A stretch of 64,000 nt of DNA from Hygrophila difformis (taxonomy: Eukaryota > Streptophyta > Magnoliopsida > Lamiales > Acanthaceae). Location: assembly GCA_030278955.1 (NCBI GenBank), contig JAOANR010000011.1, forward strand, positions 44,751,417 through 44,815,416. Reading direction: 5' to 3'. Made by a program: the position numbers and the translations under genes. Under the pieces are notes generated by a model. It saw nothing but the letters and a program-made list of their open reading frames with translations. It was not told the DNA's origin and searched no databases. This document shows, in pieces, positions 1 through 12,100 of the stretch; positions within the stretch are counted from its first letter, which is position 1; the number at the start of each line of letters is the position of its first letter.

Positions 1-1569
1 ACATGTAAAATCCATAAATAAAATCCATAAAAGCAGTATCATATCCATTTATAAATTTTGAGTTAGTTTCGCATTAATTTGTTGTTGGAGAAACATGGGA
101 TGAAGTGAGGATCATATATCCATTTCTTAGGGTTTTCTTTTAGAAGGCCAGAAAGATTACAAGATACACTTAAGTAAAAACCATGATTCTTGAATAACAT
201 CTTATCTCAACCTTACTTTCAGGTTTATCCAAACATTCTTATGTAATAAACTTACTTGGGGAAAACTCTTGTTCCATCACAAAACATCATTCCAAGCGAA
301 ATTGGGCTTAAATCTGGAAATGCAATAGAAATAAACAGCACCATAATTCAGCCGCAAGCTTGCATTATAAATTAAACATACAGAAGAATAAAGATGAATG
401 GGAATGGTGGGCTGCCCAAGATGAAACCCAAATAGTTACAGTGATATTTCCATGGCGGCCACCTGCAGAAAAAAAAAAAAAAAAAAAAAACAAACAAACA
501 AACCTTAATAATATTGCATGATGTCAATCAAGAGACAGAAAACTGCACAATGGAAAAGTGTGGACCAAATTAAAAGCCATCTCACATGCATATGTGTGCC
601 CATCACACATTAAATTCAATTCATGAATGACAAAGGCATATGCATCTATATATATATATATTCACACACACACACACAAACACATTTGTTTATTATGTAG
701 GTAGCAGGATGGAGTGGTAGATGATTAATCATGATTCTACATTAATAAATATAGCACAGTATAAATTGGTTAGATGCATAGAGCCTTGTGTCAAATTTTG
801 ACTCAATCTTATGAATATATGTACTGCTACTACTAGAAAACCCACTATTTTATTTTTGGTGATTCAACTTTCACCTATCAATATCTGACCAATTCTGAAC
901 ATATAATACCTGGAAGCTCTTCATTCTACCACTTATACATTTTTTTTCATCTTCTTTTAGGCCCCAACGACGAGTCAATGAATTCAAACCCTAACTCCTA
1001 CTAGATTGGAAAAAAGTTCAGATCATTACTACTTTCAACTGATGGAAAAATTGATAAGGTGCATTACAGCATAATATGCCTTGGGCATGTGCAAGTATAA
1101 AGAAATAAATCAATACATCTAAAAAGATCTTTTCAAAAGAGGACCAAACGATTTCGTCGTCTTAATCATTCCCTTGCATATGAAGCTACAAATAAGGTGT
1201 CGAAATCATTTAATTTCATCACTTGTTCGTTCTTGAAATCACAGTAAGAATTACATAAAATATGATAGGTGAGTTGGTGGAGTATAGGCTACTTTCATAT
1301 CCCAGCAGGTGGCTATATCCATTTTTTTATTTGGATTAATGTGTAGTATAACAGAGTAGTCTGAAATTTCATCTTATAAGCTCAGAATTTAAAAATGCAT
1401 TTACTTAGATACTTTCAGATACGGTACTTCCAAAACAAATCTTTTTGCATGCACTGCAGTAAAATTAAACTATATACTCATATGAAATAAAATCTGGGAA
1501 CATTGTTAGAAAATATGCACACCCTCGTGCCTCTTCCTGAATCCTTATTCATAGGCTAGCTAGACTCAT

Positions 1570-1720
1570 GGGTTTAGGGTTTAATAAAATTGAACACCAG
1601 TAATTAAGTTAATAAAATTTGGGCCAGGTACATAAAAGCCTTGTAAATGAAACTGGCCCAGGTAAGAACCAACTACAAGGCCCACATTGATTGGTATATA
1701 AGGCCCAGCCCATTAAGAAT
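1570..1720 (+). promoter_or_regulatory. Telo-box / site II / TATA promoter block, copy 1
   Basis: A telo-box (TTAGGGTTT) lies at 1574-1582. It is followed by several GGGCC/GGCCC elements (about 1620, 1653, 1680 and 1702) and a TATATAA box at 1695-1701. Telo-box plus site II (TGGGCC) is a recognised plant promoter combination for translation-related genes. This one points at sequence about 1.2 kb upstream of the eIF2B-delta ATG, so it could drive a transcript with a 5' UTR intron or a separate non-coding transcript. I could not decide between these. The copy-2 equivalent is at 10218-10367. Confidence 0.5.
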
Positions 1721-2962
1721 TTCCAATTGGTTCTGCTCCAGCATGCATTCATGCCGCCCGCATTCTCCAATCTCCATTGAGTCATCGACAATCGTCGCAG
1801 TGTTGAAGCGAGAACCTGGCTGTAATCGATTGGCAGATCGTTCGTTCAAAGGGAAAATATGCGATCTGCTACGACACAGCCACGTCGTGGATAGCATTAT
1901 CATTGAATTGCTTATTGCTTTGGATTTCTTCTTTAAATCTAATTCTTAATTCGTTCGTTTCTCTGTTATGTTGAGCTGATTTAAACAGGCGAAAGTCAAG
2001 GCGGGATCAAGTAAGATGAATATTTTGATCAGAATTTTCTGAACATCGTATCTGGTGTAGATGGAGCAAGATCCTCTTTCCCAAGTTATGTGAATCTTCG
2101 TCTGGAGTTTGGATAGACTTCCAACTCGATTTAGGCTTTGTTTTGTTGGAACAAGGGTTTCCTGTAGCAACACAAGCTTTCTATTTGATTGTTTGCCATT
2201 TTTAGTTTTAGTAAATGCAATCTTTGAATTCTTAAATGTACTTTAGAGTGTATGATGAACTTTCCTCTTGACAATGGAAAGCATACACAATTTGCATCTT
2301 TCTGTTTCTTGCACATTCATTATGTAACATTACTATGGTTCCAATGTTCTACTGTTTTCATACCTTGAATTGATCTGGAGTTTTCTCTTCTTTTTTGTTT
2401 TTATGAATGATAACTTGTTATCTACTATGAATTATCATGCTATGGAAAAAATTTATAGCTGATAAGCTGAACCGAAACGCTGTTCTATGTATTCTTATTT
2501 CAGATATCAATTCCCAGCTGCCTGGATTACTTGATAAACAGCAACCATAATAGTATCTGATGAAGCTATCTGATGGTATTCCAAATATTTTTACAGTCCT
2601 GTTTTCCATGGATTTTTCTGCTAGTTACTTACTATTGTTTATTACAAAAATCCGAATGCAGCAATTCTGGGGCAGTTCCTCAACTTGAATTCCCTTTTTT
2701 TATTCTTTCTTTCAAGAATACAGTATTTATTTACCGTTAATTTATTAGCAGGAAAATGACGAGTAAAAAAAGGGTGTCCCAGAATTCCTCACATGTCCTA
2801 TTCGGCCCACTACCCTGGGACCGTACGATTCCCACCATCTGCGGTCTGAGCCGTAGATTCTCCTCCTACTCCTCATCCCCTTCGAGAAAAAGGGCAGTCC
2901 GAGAGTGAGTGAACCTGCCGGAGAAACCCTACAAAACCCCCCAATCCGCCTTGCCTCCGATT

Positions 2963-3204
2963 ATGGACCCTCGCCGCGTTCCCCGCACTGTCAGCGACCC
3001 GAAGGTCCGGCAGGTCGGATTTTTCGCCCCACCCGATCGATCGCAATCGGGTCCGCCCACCGCGCCGACGTCCTCGTCGCCTCCTGTGTCGGACGTTTCC
3101 CCCTCCGGCAATTCTCTGTCCCCTGTCATGATCCCTCCCCCGCGCCACCTGTCCGCGGACCTCTCCCCTCTCCGCGTCGTGCGTGCGGCGGATTCTTCCG
3201 TCCC
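2963..3204 (+). pseudogene. eIF2B-delta exon 1 fragment, cut by copia element
   Basis: The reading frame from ATG 2963 gives the same N terminus as the complete gene at 12066 (starts MDPRRVPRTVSDPKVRQVGF). It continues for about 80 codons to the copia LTR. The remaining six and a half exons are missing on this side. The promoter and 5' UTR are intact, so this stub may still be transcribed, but it cannot encode the catalytic-complex part of the protein. The last five host bases, GTCCC at 3200-3204, would be half of the target-site duplication. They are not repeated on the far side of the element. Confidence 0.93.
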
Positions 3205-3493
3205 TGTTGGAATTTTGAATTGGGGAGAAGGAGTTAAAGTTTGTATTTCTTAAAACTCGATTCTGCATTTTTAATCGCTAACATTACAAGGCTATTTATA
3301 GTCGGAAAGATTACACGCGTGATAATATAAAAACAACATTGTTGACAAACTACGGATCCGCAATCTAATTGCAATCAAACTTAGCGGCTACTTTGACGAT
3401 GGCTGTGGCAGCTCTTTTTGACGACGGCGGGAGCATGCGTTGTCGGGGACGGCGGCTGGAGCACGCTTAGTTAGGTGAGTTTATTATTCAACA
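3205..3493 (-). repeat. Copia LTR, plus-strand left (element 3' LTR)
   Basis: 289 bp with TG...CA ends. A TATAAATA box on the minus strand lies at 3293-3300. The element's pol stop codon (3484-3486) lies inside this LTR. Confidence 0.95.
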
Positions 3494-6261
3494 TTTCCCC
3501 CCCTTAAACTCATCCTCTTGAAATCTTGGATTCCCAGCTTCTTCCGCAAGTACTGGAAGGTTTCAGCTTTCAACGCTTTTGTAAAAATGTCTGCGACTTG
3601 TTCACTTGAGCTGACATACTTCAGCTCCACTTCTTTTGATTTTACATGTTCCCGTATGAAGTGAAAACGGGTGTCAATGTGTTTTGAGCGTTCATGATGC
3701 ACTGGATTTTTTGCAAGAGCAATGGCAGACTTATTATCGACATGAATCTTGATTGCTCTTTCTTGTTGTATCTTCAAATCTCCAAGCAATTTCTTCAGCC
3801 AAATTGCATGACAGACGCATGCAGCAGCAGCAATATATTCTGCTTCACAAGTCGATAACGCGACAATGGGTTGCTTCTTTGATGACCAAGTGAATGCATT
3901 TCTACCGAGGTAGAACACGAACCCTGATGTGCTTTTTCGATCCTCTTTGCTTCCAGCCCAATCACTATCACTGAATCCAACCAATTCAGTGCTTTGATTT
4001 GTAGAGTATAGCATGCCATAATTTATTGTCCCTTGGATGTACTTCAAAATTCTTTTCGCAGCTTTCAAGTGTAAAGTTTTTGGTGTTTCCATGTACCTGC
4101 TAACAAGACCAACTCCAAACAAGATATCAGGTCGTGTGCAGGTTAAGTACCTCAAGCATCCCACAAGACTTTTGTAGTAGGTTGGATTTACTGGGTTTCC
4201 TTCTCCTTCTTTAGTCAATCTGGTGCCAACTTCCAGCGGTGTGTCGACACTGCAACAATCTTCCATTGAGAATTTTTTCAAGATCTCCTTTGCATATTTT
4301 TCTTGTGAGATAAAAATTCCTTCTTCATCTTGCTTGACTTCAATGCCTAGGAAGTATTGCATCAACCCTAGGTCGGACATTTCAAACTCCTTTTCCATTG
4401 ATTTCTTGAACTCCTGGATCAAGGCCTTATCGTTACCTGTAAAGATAATGTCATCAACATATAGACATACCAATAAGAATTCTCCAGACAGGTTTCTTTT
4501 TGCATATAGGGAGTGCTCATATGGGCACTTTACAAATCCATTTTCGATAAAGTATTTATCGATTCTTGAATTCCAAGCTCTTGGTGACTGCTTCAATCCA
4601 TAGAGCGCTTTCTTCAACCTGTACACCTTGTCTTCTTGGCCTTCAATTATGAATCCAGGTGGTTGTTCAATATAGACAACCTCTTCAAGATTTCCATTCA
4701 GAAATGCGGATTTAACATCCATTTGATGTATCTGCCACTTCTTTTGAGCTGCTAGTGAAATGAGCAGCCTTACTGTTTCAAGCCGGGCAACTGGGGCAAA
4801 GACTTCTTCATAATCAATTCCATATCTTTGATTGTACCCCTTTGCAACGAGACGGGCTTTGTGCCTTTCAATTTCTCCTTTTGCATTTCTTTTTGTCTTG
4901 AACACCCATTTGACTCCGATTGCTCGATGTTTGTCAGGAAGTGATGTGAGCTCCCATGTATTATTCTTTTCAATGGCTTGAATTTCTTCCTCCATAGCTT
5001 TTTGCCACTTGACTTCTTTAGAGGCTTCTTGAAATGTCAATGGGTCAAGACCTGCAAATAGACAGAAATTATTGAATTCATCATCAATTGGCTCACTGGA
5101 GTCATATATGTCCTGGACTCTTCTTGTTCTTCTCACAAGAGGACTATCATCAGAGGATTGGCTTTCAACTTCAACATGATCAGGTATCATGTCCTCCATT
5201 TGTTGTTGCTGTTCCTTTTGCTTTTCATGTTCATCATCAAAAGGAACATGCTTGGTCGGCTCATCTTCATTCCATCTCCAAGTTTGATCCTCATTGAATA
5301 TAACGTCTCTTGACATCACCACTTTGCGGGTTACAGGATTGTACAATTTGTACCCGCTGAAATTTTCACCATAGCCAAGAAAAATGCATTTTTGGCTTTT
5401 ATCTTCGAGCTTTGTACGCTTTTCTTCTGGCACTTTTGCAAAACAAATGCTTCCAAAAATTCTCAAATGATCAACTTTTGGCTTTTTCCCACTCCAGGCT
5501 TCTTCGGGAGTTATGTCTCCAATACTCCTTGTTAGGAACCTGTTCAACAGATAGACAGAACAATTTACAGCATCACCCCAAAATTCTTTGGGAATATTTT
5601 TCTCTTTCAGCATACATCGAACCATATTCAAAATTGTTCGGTTCTTTCTTTCTGAAAGACCATTTTGTTGTGGTGTATATGGCATCGTGAGTTGGTGTGA
5701 TATCCCATGCTCTCTGCAAAAATGATCAAATTTACGAGATGTGTATTCTCCACCACGATCTGTTCGTAGGCACTTTAATTGGCACCCACTTTGTTTCTCA
5801 ACAAGGTTTTTAAATTCCTTGAATTTAGAGAAAACTTCACTTTTTTCTTTCATCATGTAGATCCATGTTTTTCCACTGTAGTCATCTGTGAAGGTAAGAA
5901 AATACCTGTTTCCACCAATAGAAACTAGAGTAATTGGTCCACAAACATCAGAATGTACCAGCTCAAGTCGCGATCTAGCTCTTCTCGCGCCATACTTCTT
6001 GAAGGTGTGTCGATGTTGTTTTCCCATGACACAAACCTCACAAACATCGCTGGAGGATTCAATCTGCGGCAGTCCTGTCACAATATTCTTTTTCTGCAAC
6101 AATTTCAATGCATCAAAGTTAAGATGCCCATACAGCCGGAGTTCGCATTTGGTTGCGACGGCGCTGGGGCTGGCGATCGGAAGCGGGAGCGGCGCCGGAG
6201 TTCGCACAGACAGCCGGCCGGAGGGCGGAGGTGCGCCGGGGGCGGTGCACGGCGGAGGCAA
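3484..6261 (-). CDS. Copia pol polyprotein (integrase-RT-RNase H), uninterrupted
   Basis: This is a 925-codon open frame. Residues about 1-38 are Pro/Arg-rich and unlike copia. From about 41 a GAG-pre-integrase zinc region follows (LYGHLN, then CEVC..GKQHRH). The integrase core then shows [15 protein letters not shown] and [13 protein letters not shown]. From about residue 420 comes reverse transcriptase, with [19 protein letters not shown] and the catalytic YVDDIIF. Residues about 750-900 are RNase H ([26 protein letters not shown]). No stop or frameshift is present, so the enzymes may be functional. Gag and protease are absent, so the element should depend on another copia element for particles. 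The start codon lies in a GC-rich segment that looks foreign to the element. Confidence 0.95.
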   Translation of the reverse strand: MPPPCTAPGAPPPSGRLSVRTPAPLPLPIASPSAVATKCELRLYGHLNFDALKLLQKKNIVTGLPQIESSSDVCEVCVMGKQHRHTFKKYGARRARSRLELVHSDVCGPITLVSIGGNRYFLTFTDDYSGKTWIYMMKEKSEVFSKFKEFKNLVEKQSGCQLKCLRTDRGGEYTSRKFDHFCREHGISHQLTMPYTPQQNGLSERKNRTILNMVRCMLKEKNIPKEFWGDAVNCSVYLLNRFLTRSIGDITPEEAWSGKKPKVDHLRIFGSICFAKVPEEKRTKLEDKSQKCIFLGYGENFSGYKLYNPVTRKVVMSRDVIFNEDQTWRWNEDEPTKHVPFDDEHEKQKEQQQQMEDMIPDHVEVESQSSDDSPLVRRTRRVQDIYDSSEPIDDEFNNFCLFAGLDPLTFQEASKEVKWQKAMEEEIQAIEKNNTWELTSLPDKHRAIGVKWVFKTKRNAKGEIERHKARLVAKGYNQRYGIDYEEVFAPVARLETVRLLISLAAQKKWQIHQMDVKSAFLNGNLEEVVYIEQPPGFIIEGQEDKVYRLKKALYGLKQSPRAWNSRIDKYFIENGFVKCPYEHSLYAKRNLSGEFLLVCLYVDDIIFTGNDKALIQEFKKSMEKEFEMSDLGLMQYFLGIEVKQDEEGIFISQEKYAKEILKKFSMEDCCSVDTPLEVGTRLTKEGEGNPVNPTYYKSLVGCLRYLTCTRPDILFGVGLVSRYMETPKTLHLKAAKRILKYIQGTINYGMLYSTNQSTELVGFSDSDWAGSKEDRKSTSGFVFYLGRNAFTWSSKKQPIVALSTCEAEYIAAAACVCHAIWLKKLLGDLKIQQERAIKIHVDNKSAIALAKNPVHHERSKHIDTRFHFIREHVKSKEVELKYVSSSEQVADIFTKALKAETFQYLRKKLGIQDFKRMSLRGGNVE

Positions 6262-6408
6262 GGCTGGTGTTCGCTGGAGCAGCGGAAGGGAGAGGCGGCG
6301 CCGGCGGTTGCTAGGCAGCGGCTCGGAGGAGACACAACGGTAAGCAGATTAAGTCTTTTAATTTTGAGTATTTATACTCAAGTTGTTTTGCTCTGAGTTT
6401 AGATCTCA

Positions 6409-6424
6409 GGCTCTGATACCAATT
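6409..6424 (-). other. Copia primer-binding site (initiator tRNA-Met)
   Basis: Minus-strand TGGTATCAGAGC directly follows the end of the element's 5' LTR and is complementary to the 3' end of plant initiator tRNA-Met. It fixes the element's orientation as minus. Confidence 0.9.
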
Positions 6425-6425
6425 C

Positions 6426-6714
6426 TGTTGGAATTTTGAATTGGGGAGAAGGAGTTAAAGTTTGTATTTCTTAAAACTCGATTCTGCATTTTTAATCGCT
6501 AACATTACAAGGCTATTTATAGCCGGAAAGATTACACGCGTGATAATATAAAAACAACATTGTTGACAAACTACGGATCCGCAATCTAATTGCAATCAAA
6601 CTTAGCGGCTACTTTGACGATGGCTGTGGCAGCTCTTTTTGACGACGGCGGGAGCATGCGTTGTCGGGGACGGCGGCTGGAGCACGCTTAGTTAGGTGAG
6701 TTTATTATTCAACA
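6426..6714 (-). repeat. Copia LTR, plus-strand right (element 5' LTR)
   Basis: 289 bp, differing from the left LTR at one position. The TATAAATA box is at 6514-6521 on the minus strand. It abuts CYC-like coding sequence at 6715. Confidence 0.95.
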
Positions 6715-7407
6715 GAGTAGCTCTTCACTGTCCGAATGTGATCGCGTGTTATCTTCTGCAGGAAATGGAGAGTCGTGCTTTGAGAACGGGAACCATTTCC
6801 CCGATGATTCGAGGAAAAGGATTGTTCAAGGAGCAAAGGATTCAGAGCAGCAGACGGGTTCTTCTAACCTTGCCAAGGAATCTAGGGCAAAAGCCAGAGA
6901 AAGGGCTAGGGCAAGAACAAGGGAGAAAATGTGCATCAAGCAGCTTAATGATTTCAGGGAGAATATGAATCAATTTGGGAACAATAATCAATTTGAAGAT
7001 TTCCAGTTATCTGCAGGTTCATGTGTCTTCAAGGAAAATCCTGGAATTGGCATGTCTGGGGCAAATCGCCCTGTGGTTAACGTAGCAGCACTACCCGAAG
7101 ACCTGATGCAGGAACCTGCCCCAACGAGTACTCATCGACAAAGCCTACTTGGTTCAAGGGATTCGATGATCATTTCTAACTACAATGCAGTCCCATCTGT
7201 TAGTGCAACCGAGAATTGGGATATATGTAGCCTCTCCTCTCATCAATCTTACCTGTACGCGGTTTGGGATCAGCACAAGTTCATTAACAGGTAAAATCAT
7301 CACCACATTCAGTATATAAACAGAATCATTTGAAATTTAAAAACCTAAGTTTTGTTTTCAATGAATGAATGTGTATCTTTGCCTGCAGCAGCAATTCTAA
7401 CATGTAA
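6715..7407 (+). pseudogene. CYCLOIDEA/TB1-type TCP factor, 3' half only (R domain and C terminus)
   Basis: From 6716 the frame reads a serine-rich linker, then the arginine-rich R domain (KESRAKARERARARTREKM, about 6880-6936) diagnostic of the CYC/TB1 clade of class II TCP factors. The frame continues to a C-terminal WDICS...YAVWDQHKF stretch. A donor after 7290 and an acceptor before 7389 give a short last exon ending in TAA at 7405-7407, matching the late intron seen in many CYC-like genes. The DNA-binding TCP domain, start codon and promoter are missing because the copia LTR lies immediately upstream. The remaining frame has no stops, which fits recent truncation. It lacks DNA binding and is probably non-functional unless driven by a new promoter. 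Confidence 0.9.
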
Positions 7408-8654
7408 GAAGTCTTTTGGAGGAGGCCGGTGAATGTAAGTTCTGCTAAATTAAAAAATCTGTTCTTCAGCAATTTGGATCTACAAAGAATGTAATGTTTG
7501 TTCTTTGGTTTTGATATCCTTGGCTTGCTACCATTTGGAACTTCTGCATTAATATTCAGATGTTGAATTTTAATTTCCTAGACTGTTAATTATCTGTACT
7601 GTTTGTGCCACATATATGTCTCTAATTAAATGCATCTGTGTGCTTCTGGTTAACAATATTTTATACAACTCATGGACATAGCTTAAACACTACAGTCAAT
7701 GTCCTCAAAGCCTGATTTTCAAATGGTCATTTGTCAATGTAAATTCTGAATTTGAGGCAGGCTTTGTGCATTATATGACTAATTTATTCAAAAAGAATGT
7801 ATACTGTTATATCAAGAGATGAAAGGAGATGAACAAGGTGTAACATCAAATGCATGCTTTAATTTACTGTAAAGGTTAACATTAATAAAAAGGTCACACT
7901 TCAAATCAGAGAAGATTGGAAATTAAACCTAGAGGATATTGAAACAGAAAGAACAGGATGCAACATTATTTGGATCTTCCTGTCTACTATCTGCCTATTT
8001 CAAGGGGAACAGCTTCTAGTATTTGAGTCTTGTCCTAGTTTATATTTTAAAAATCAAATGATATATAATAATCTGGACATCTCCAGGGAAGTCATTGATT
8101 AGGCTGTCAAGGTTAAGCAATTTATTTAGTTGAACTTACATTTCTGCTGATATCTCTAGGCAGTGTATGCATGATGCTGAGATTATTTAATCTTAAATTT
8201 GCCACTATCTGTACTGTTTAAGGATAGCAAAGGTATGTGTCCAAGCATAACATAAATTGATTGAATATATAATGCTGTCATTCTTAATGCCTGAATAAAA
8301 ATATATTATCATCATGTTCAATCCAGAATCAATCTGCGACATGTTATCCCTTTTCCCCTTTAGATTTTTAGTCTTCACAAATCTTATTGCCTAGATGTTG
8401 CGAAGGGATTTTGCTTCTAACTCATTTTGTCATTCGTGTTAGAAAACACCGATTTTGAACATAGGACTGTTGGATTCAACAGTTTGTTGTCTTGTTCATT
8501 TAGAAATTTCAATTAGAAAGGGCTTTCCTTAGATTCCAGCTATGGTTGGTGGTCTATTAATTTCTTTTATTTTGAGTTACTTTCTGGTGCTTTTGGTACA
8601 CATGTTCATAAGAGATTCCTGACTTTCAAAAGCAGTATCCATTTATAAAAACAA
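7408..8654. other. Spacer downstream of CYC-like remnant
   Basis: 1.2 kb of AT-rich sequence with no convincing coding region. It is the 3' flank of the TCP remnant up to the start of duplication copy 2. If the unequal-crossover model is right, a second copy of this spacer lies just left of the window. Confidence 0.6.
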
Positions 8655-9116
8655 ACATGTAAAATCCATAAATAAAATCCATAAAAGCAGTATCCGTTTA
8701 TAAATTTTGAGTTAGCTCGCATTAATTTGTTGTTGGAGAAACATGGGATGAAGTGAGGATCATATATCCATTTCTTAGGGTTTTCTTTTAGAAGGCCAGA
8801 AAGATTACAAGATACACTTAAGTAAAAACCATGATTCATGAATAACATCTGATCTCAACCTTACTTTCAGGTTTATCCAGACATTCTTATGTAATAAACT
8901 TACTTGGGGAAAACTCTTGTTCCATCACAAAACATCATTCCAAGCGAAATTGGGCTTAAATCTGGAAATGCAATAGAAATAAACAGCACCATAATTCAGC
9001 CGCAAGCTTGCATTATAAATTAAACATACAGAAGAATAAAGATGAATGGGAATGGTGTGCTGCCCAAGATGAAACCCAAATAGTTACAGTGATATTTCCA
9101 TGGCGGCCACCTGCAG

Positions 9117-9147
<31 letters not shown>

Positions 9148-12100
9148 AAACAAACAAACCTTAATAATATTGCATGATGTCAATCAAGAGACAGAAAACT
9201 GCACAATGGAAAAGTGTGGACCAAATTAAAAGCCATCTCACATGCATATGTGTGCCCATCACACATTAAATTCAATTCATGAATGACAAAGGCATATGCA
9301 TCTATATATATATATATACACACACACACAAACACATTTGTTTATTATGTAGGTAGCAGGATGGAGTGGTAGATGATTAATCATGATTCTACATTAATAA
9401 ATATAGCACAGTATAAATTGGTTAGATGCATAGAGCCTTGTGTCAAATTTTGACTCAATCTTATGAATATATGTACTGCTACTACTAGAAAACCCACTAT
9501 TTTATTTTTGGTGATTCAACTTTCACCTATCAATATCTGACCAATTCTGAACATATAATACCTGGAAGCTCTTCATTCTACCACTTATACATTTTTTTTC
9601 ATCTTCTTTTAGGCCCCAACGACGAGTCAATGAATTCAAACCCTAACTCCTACTAGATTGGAAAAACGTTCAGATCATTACTACTTTCAACTGATGGAAA
9701 AATTGATAAGGTGCATTACAGCATAATATGCCTTGGGCATGTGCAAGTATAAAGAAATAAATCAATACATCTACAAAGATTTTTTCAAAAGAGGACCAAA
9801 CGATTTCGTCGTCTTAATCATTCCCTTGCATATGAAGCTACAAATAAGGTGTCAAAATCATTTAATTTCATCACTTGTTCGTTCTTGAAATCACAGTAAG
9901 AATTACATAAAATATGGTAGGTGAGTTGGTGGAGTATAGGCTACTTTCATATCCCAGCAGGTGGCTATATCCATTTTTTTATTTGGATTAATGTGTAGTA
10001 TAACAGAGTAGTCTGAAATTTCATCTTATAAGCTCAGAATTTAAAAATGCATTTACTTAGATACTTTCAGATACGGTACTTCCAAAACAAATCTTTTTGC
10101 ACTGCAGTAAAATTAAACTATATACTCATATGAAATAAAATCTGGGAACATTGTTAGAAAATATGCACACCCTCGTGTCTCTTCCTGAATCCTTATTCAT
10201 AGGCTAGCTAGACTCATGGGTTTAGGGTTTAATAAAATTGAACACCAGTAATTAAGTTAATAAAATTTGGGCCAGGTACATAAAAGCCTTGTAAATGAAA
10301 CTGGCCCAAGTAAGAACCAACTACAAGCCCACATTGATTGGTATATAAGGCCCAGCCCATTAAGAATTTCCAATTGGTTCTGCTCCAGCATGCATTCATG
10401 CCGCCCGCATTCTCCAATCTCCATTGAGTCATCGACAATCGTCGCAGTGTTGAAGCGAGAACCTGGCTGTAATCGATTGGCAGATCGTTCGTTCAAAGGG
10501 AAAATATGCAATCTGCTACGACACAGCCACGTCGTGGATGGCATTATCATTGAATTGCTTATTGCTTTGGATTTCTTCTTCTTTAAATCTAATTCTTAAT
10601 TCGTTCGTTTCTCTGTTATATTGAGCTGATTTAAACAGGCGAAAGTCAAGGCGGGATCAAGTAAGATAAATATTTTGATCGGAATTTTCTGAACATTGTA
10701 TCTGGTGTAGATGGAGCAAGATCCTCTTTCCCAAGTTATGTGAATCTTCGTCTTGGAGTTTGGATAGACTTCCAACTCGATTTAGGCTTTGTTTTTGTTG
10801 GAACAAGGGTTTCCTGTAGCAACACAAGCTTTCTATTTGATTGTTTGCCATTTTTAGTTTTAGTAAATGCAATCTTTGAATTCTTAAATGTACTTTTCAA
10901 TTGATTGGTGGGCATTTAAGAAAAAAGTATTTTTGTGATCAAAAATCAAATGCCTTTTCTATTGTGCATTTGAGGATATTATCTCACTTCAATCTTCAAT
11001 ACTGATCACTGATGTCATATCAGTGGTAAACATTAAGTATGAAGTGAAAGAAATTTTAAGTTTCTTTTCATTGTGGAAATATTAAGTGAATTATCATATG
11101 TTAGTATATTCGTTTTGATTTATCCCGTGTCACTCTTTCTATTTTTATTTTTTTTTTAATTTTTTTTTTTTGGCTGTGCTTCTTGTACAAAGAGTCAAAG
11201 ACATAGCAAAATCAGCCTCTAAACTTCTGTTTTTTCTGTACTTTTGTTATGGATAGACTGTTCCAGTCCCAAAATGTGGCTGGAATAGCCTCTTTGTCCA
11301 ATACTCCTATGAAATGGTCAATATAGTGTACATTGAAATACTTTATGTTTAGAGTGTATGATGAACTTTCCTCTTGACAATGGAAAGCATACACAATTTG
11401 CATCTTTCTGTTTCTTGCACATTCATTATGTAACATTACTATGGCTCCAATGTTCTGTTGTTTTCATACCTTGAATTCATCTGGAGTTTTCTCTTCTTTT
11501 TTGTTTTTATGAATGATGACTTGTTATCTATGAATTATCATGCTATGGAAAAAATTTATAGCTGATAAGCTGAACCGAAACGCTGTTCTATGTAGTCTTA
11601 TTTCAGATATCAATTCCCAGCTGCCTGGATTACTTGATAAACAGCAACCATAATAGTATCTGATGAAGCTATCTGATGGTATTCCAAATATTTTTACAGT
11701 CCTGTTTTCCATGGATTTTTCTGCTAGTTACTTACTATTGTTTATTACAAAAATCCGAATGCAGCAATTCTGGGGCAGTTCCTCAACTTGAATTCCCTTT
11801 TTTTATTCTTTCTTTCAAGAATACAGTATTTATTTACCGTTAATTTATTAGCAGGAAAATGACGAGTAAAAAAAGGGTGTCCCAGAATTCCTCACATGTC
11901 CTATTCGGCCCACTACCCTGGGACCGTACGATTCCCACCATCTGCGGTCTGAGCCGTAGATTCTCCTCCTACTCCTCATCCCCTTCGAGAAAAAGGGCAG
12001 TCCGAGAGTGAGTGAACCTGCCGGAGAAACCCTACAAAACCCCCCAATCCGCCTTGCCTCCGATTATGGACCCTCGCCGCGTTCCCCGCACTGTCAGCGA

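Larger units (their letters stand above)
1..3204 (+). repeat. Segmental duplication, copy 1 (truncated eIF2B-delta promoter and exon 1)
   Basis: Bases 1-3204 match 8655-12307 almost base for base. They cover the upstream intergenic sequence, a poly(A) tract near 471-490, a TA/CA microsatellite near 645-680, a promoter-like block, and the first 242 coding bases of eIF2B-delta. Differences are scattered substitutions, a poly(A) tract about ten bases shorter than in copy 2, and absence of about 450 bp found in copy 2 at 10897-11350. The copy stops exactly where the copia LTR begins. It starts at or before the window edge, so its left limit is unknown. No separate gene was recognised in 1-1560. 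Confidence 0.95.
3205..6714 (-). mobile_element. Ty1-copia LTR retrotransposon, young, gag/protease-less
   Basis: Two 289-bp LTRs (3205-3493 and 6426-6714) begin TGTTGG and end CAACA on the plus strand and differ at one position (near 3302/6523). The element lies on the minus strand. Its primer-binding site, TGGTATCAGAGC on that strand, lies at about 6411-6422, as for initiator tRNA-Met. The polypurine tract is at 3494-3505. The internal region is only 2.9 kb and codes for integrase, reverse transcriptase and RNase H but not gag or protease. Flanking 5-mers (GTCCC left, GAGTA right) do not match, so the two flanks were not originally one insertion site. Near-identical LTRs indicate a recent insertion. 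Confidence 0.95.

Noticed and set aside
1609..2316. Short frames repeated in both duplication copies (also 10229-10872)
   Set aside because: They are conserved only because the DNA is duplicated; they differ by frameshift between copies and have no domain.
5888..6396. Plus-strand frames across the copia start
   Set aside because: Antisense to the pol start and the GC-rich segment; no independent support.
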